NCBI GenBank assembly: GCA_900553985.1
Contig: USFW01000002.1
Coordinates: forward strand, 1-64,000
Direction of reading: 5' to 3'
From: an uncultured Clostridium sp.
GTDB lineage: Bacteria; Bacillota; Clostridia; TANB77; CAG-508
Length of the DNA stretch: 64,000 nt
The position numbers and the translations under genes were made by a program. The notes beneath the pieces were generated by a model. It was not told where the DNA came from. It saw only the letters and a program-made list of their open reading frames with translations, and did not search any database. Numbering within the stretch: position 1 is the first letter of the stretch; each line of letters begins with the position of its first letter. Shown piece after piece: positions 61,687 through 64,000 of this stretch.

Positions 61687-64000
61687 TTTTATTCCCTCCT
61701 TGTAATTCTTTTATTATTAATTCTTGTTCTTTGCTTTGTTCTGATAATTCTTGAATTGCTTTTATTAGTGTCGCTATAATGGGCAATTCGTTTATATAAT
61801 ATTTATTGTCTATTACTTCATTTTTTTTATTTATTATTGGTTTTTTTAATACAAAATTATTGTTTATTTTTTCTACTTGTTGTGCAATAATTCCAACATC
61901 TATATGTTCTTTACTCTCTTTCCAATCAAAGCTTTTAATTTCAATTTTCTTTAATGTTTCTACTGCATTTATATCAGCATCTAATATATTTTCTTTTAAT
62001 CTCTCATCAGAGGCAATATTGTTCGCATAAACATTTCCTTCAACAGATACAAAGCCATTACCACTAGCCATATCTACTCCAATTTGTGCTACATTTCTAT
62101 CTAAATTACTATTAAAGTTTAATAAACTAGCACTTAATTCTGAATTTAATCTATCAGTTGATGTATCCGTTACTGAAAAACTGCTATTCCCTCCTGTTGA
62201 TTTAAGTTCTATAAATCCCTCTTGGATTGTAGAATTTTTTATTGTAAAGTTTTCACAAGTTATATTATTCATTATAGAATCACTACATTTTATATTTTCC
62301 ATCGTAGCACTCTTACAAGTCATATTTCCTTCTTCATCTATTGAAAATTTTTCTCCATTTGCAATTACTGCTCCGTTTATTTTTGCATCGTTACAAGTCA
62401 TGTTTCCTTTTTCATCTATTGTAAAGTTTCCGTTAATACTAGTAAAACCTTCTAATTGCAAGTTTTTAGCTAAAATCTTGATTTGTTCAGGACTTAAATT
62501 TATGCTTGCTATTACTTCATCTTGATTTACCTTTTTGCTTACTTCTAAGCTTATTTCATCAGATAATCGTTTTAGTTTAGAATTTGTCTCTACTCTAGGT
62601 GCATATTCTTTGTTTAATTCGTTGTTGAAGATATATGTAGCTTTCATTTCCCAATCTTTAAATTCTTTAATGTATACATAGTTAGTTCCTTTATATAGCA
62701 TTATATTTGTTTCTTTTATTATTTCTTCCTTTGGTTCATCATATATTGTTGTAATTCCATTTTCATATTTTATATATCTTAAAACTTTAGCTATACATGT
62801 GCCTTTTTCTTCATCAATTTCAATTACAAATTTATCATTTACATCATTAAAATTTCTTAATGGTTTTGAAATATGAAATTCATACTCTTGCTTATAATAT
62901 CCATTGCTTCTAGGAAAGAGTTTTTTGCTTGGAAATAATTTTTTACTTGGAAGTATTGGCTTTGGAGATACAAATCTACTTGTTCTTCCTACCACTACTG
63001 TAATTGTTGTTCCACCCTTTTTTGGAAATAACTTTATACTAGGAAACAGTTTCTTGCTTGGATAAATTCCTTTAACAGTCTTTGCTTTTGCCTCAAATTT
63101 TAATATATTGGTTGGTAATGCATCTTCTAGCATTAATTCATTTATACCTGTTACACTTTTATCAAATTCATATATCTTTTTTACTTCATCTGTTATGCTA
63201 TCTATGTCTTGAGAATGTTCTGTTAATTTATTACTAAAGTCTGTTTGTTCTTCTACTAATTGTGTTATCTTTCCTTCTGCCTCATCAATTCTGCTTTGTA
63301 CTCTTCGATTAATTACCTTCTGAGATGGTTCTTTAACTGTTGTTTCTTGTTTTTGCTTTATTTCTATTTTACTTGTAATTTCTGCTATAAATCTTCCCTG
63401 AAAATCTAATTCTCCTTGGTACACAATAGTTTTTCCATCAACAATTATTTTATCTCCAACATCTAGAGCTGGGTCTATTATCGTTTTTCCTTCAAAACTA
63501 TTGGCAGTCAAATCTTTTAAATTGTCATATATAGCTTTTACTTGTTGTTCGTCTACAATATACATATTTTCTTGATTTATCCATAAAGTATTGCCTGTTT
63601 CATTTCCGAATTTAAAACTTTCTATCCCATTTTCATAATTTACTTTTGTAATTTTATATTGTTCTCCCCATTTATAACTAGCAAATAATTCTAATGGAAT
63701 AGTTTGTTCATCTTGGTATATTTTTCTTATATACAACTTTCCATCTCTGCCTATAAAAGCAAAACCTCCCGCGCTTTCAGATATGTAGCTTAAATATTCT
63801 CTTGCAGTTACTGTATTATCATACACAGATATTTCCTTGTCAGAATTAAGAAAAGAAGTAGAACCGCAATTCTACTCCTGCTTTTTTGCATATGTCTTTC
63901 AATACATCTAATAAAGTTGCTGGATATATTAATTTACTTCCATCATATTTAAACTCAAATTTAGACATATTGTCTATACATTTTATTGTTAATGTATTGT
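61649..64000 (-). CDS. Phage tail spike with C-terminal S74 chaperone, read through a +1 shift at CGG; 5' end beyond the window
   Basis: From the right edge the frame reads ...LLDVLKDICKKAGVEL and meets TTG CGG TTC at 63869-63861, then stops at TAA. Skipping C63866 gives GSTSFLNSDKEISVYDNTVT and continues to 61649. The joined text KAGVELGSTSFLN is the usual phage tail sequence, so glycine is expected there. Later segments are YISESAGGFAFIGRDGKLYI, a low-complexity part with repeated PSKKLFPS, a coiled coil, repeats of xxDEKGNMTC and a C-terminal peptidase S74 chaperone (ASDERLKENI with the Ser-Asp pair). The chaperone cuts itself off after trimer folding. At least 783 residues are in the window; the 5' end is missing. 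Confidence 0.85.

Overview
The window comes from a very AT-rich, spore-forming, anaerobic-type Clostridia chromosome; the gene style suggests an uncultured gut commensal. Evidence for this is a cotJABC spore-coat operon, spoIIP, dipicolinate synthase subunit B, PerR plus rubrerythrin, and Pta plus two AckA enzymes. Glycine is almost always GGA or GGT and arginine almost always AGA.

Layout: (1) 0.1-5.9 kb is an accessory region with a small coiled-coil protein, a frame-interrupted methyltransferase, five 15-bp palindromes, a GHKL-ATPase/PD-(D/E)XK nuclease fusion that looks like a defence gene, a SHOCT-type small protein and a large serine recombinase. (2) 6-28.8 kb is core chromosome: a sigma factor with a PepSY-type membrane protein, mnmA, an RsmB-type methyltransferase, a YgjP-type protease, a CDF transporter, a LiaF-like protein, a lipid kinase, a PAP2-DgkA fusion, pta-ackA-ackA, guaB, an MFS transporter, a VTT membrane protein, two CmpB-type membrane proteins, dpaB and a LexA-type yneA-like gene. 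(3) 29-44.6 kb, mostly minus strand, holds a Xer-type recombinase, exosporium-like and CotJ proteins, pyk, an acyl-ACP thioesterase, pgi, spoIIP, dnaE, rbr and perR. (4) 45.3-53.7 kb is an integrative mobilizable element: a CD-NTase plus S-4TM pair (CBASS-like), a type I-toxin-like peptide, unknown cargo, a MobV relaxase with a candidate oriT and a serine recombinase. (5) 53.9-64 kb is the lysis/tail end of a prophage: an XRE regulator, a MazF-like pair, small genes under twin operator-bearing promoters, an AP2 protein, amidase, holin, XhlA-like protein and tail proteins, running off the right edge.

The most striking signal is translational. Six genes (a methyltransferase, a sigma factor, a PepSY-type protein, a VTT protein, SpoIIP and a prophage tail protein) are each split by a +1 frame change of the same kind. 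In each, one C stands directly before a glycine codon, so an in-frame CGG appears, and skipping the C restores a full-length protein. CGG is otherwise almost absent from genes here. The sites span both host and prophage, and one interrupts an essential sporulation gene. This fits programmed +1 frameshifting or quadruplet decoding at CGG(A/T). Four other genes carry CGG in frame with no frame change, so the rule is context dependent or incomplete. A sequencing artefact cannot be excluded from sequence alone.

The genes group by task: acetate production (pta, two ackA), glycolysis (pgi, pyk), envelope lipid recycling (lipid kinase and PAP2-DgkA), sporulation (cotJABC, spoIIP, dpaB) and oxidative-stress defence (perR-rbr). 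Mobile DNA carries the anti-phage and stabilisation cargo.
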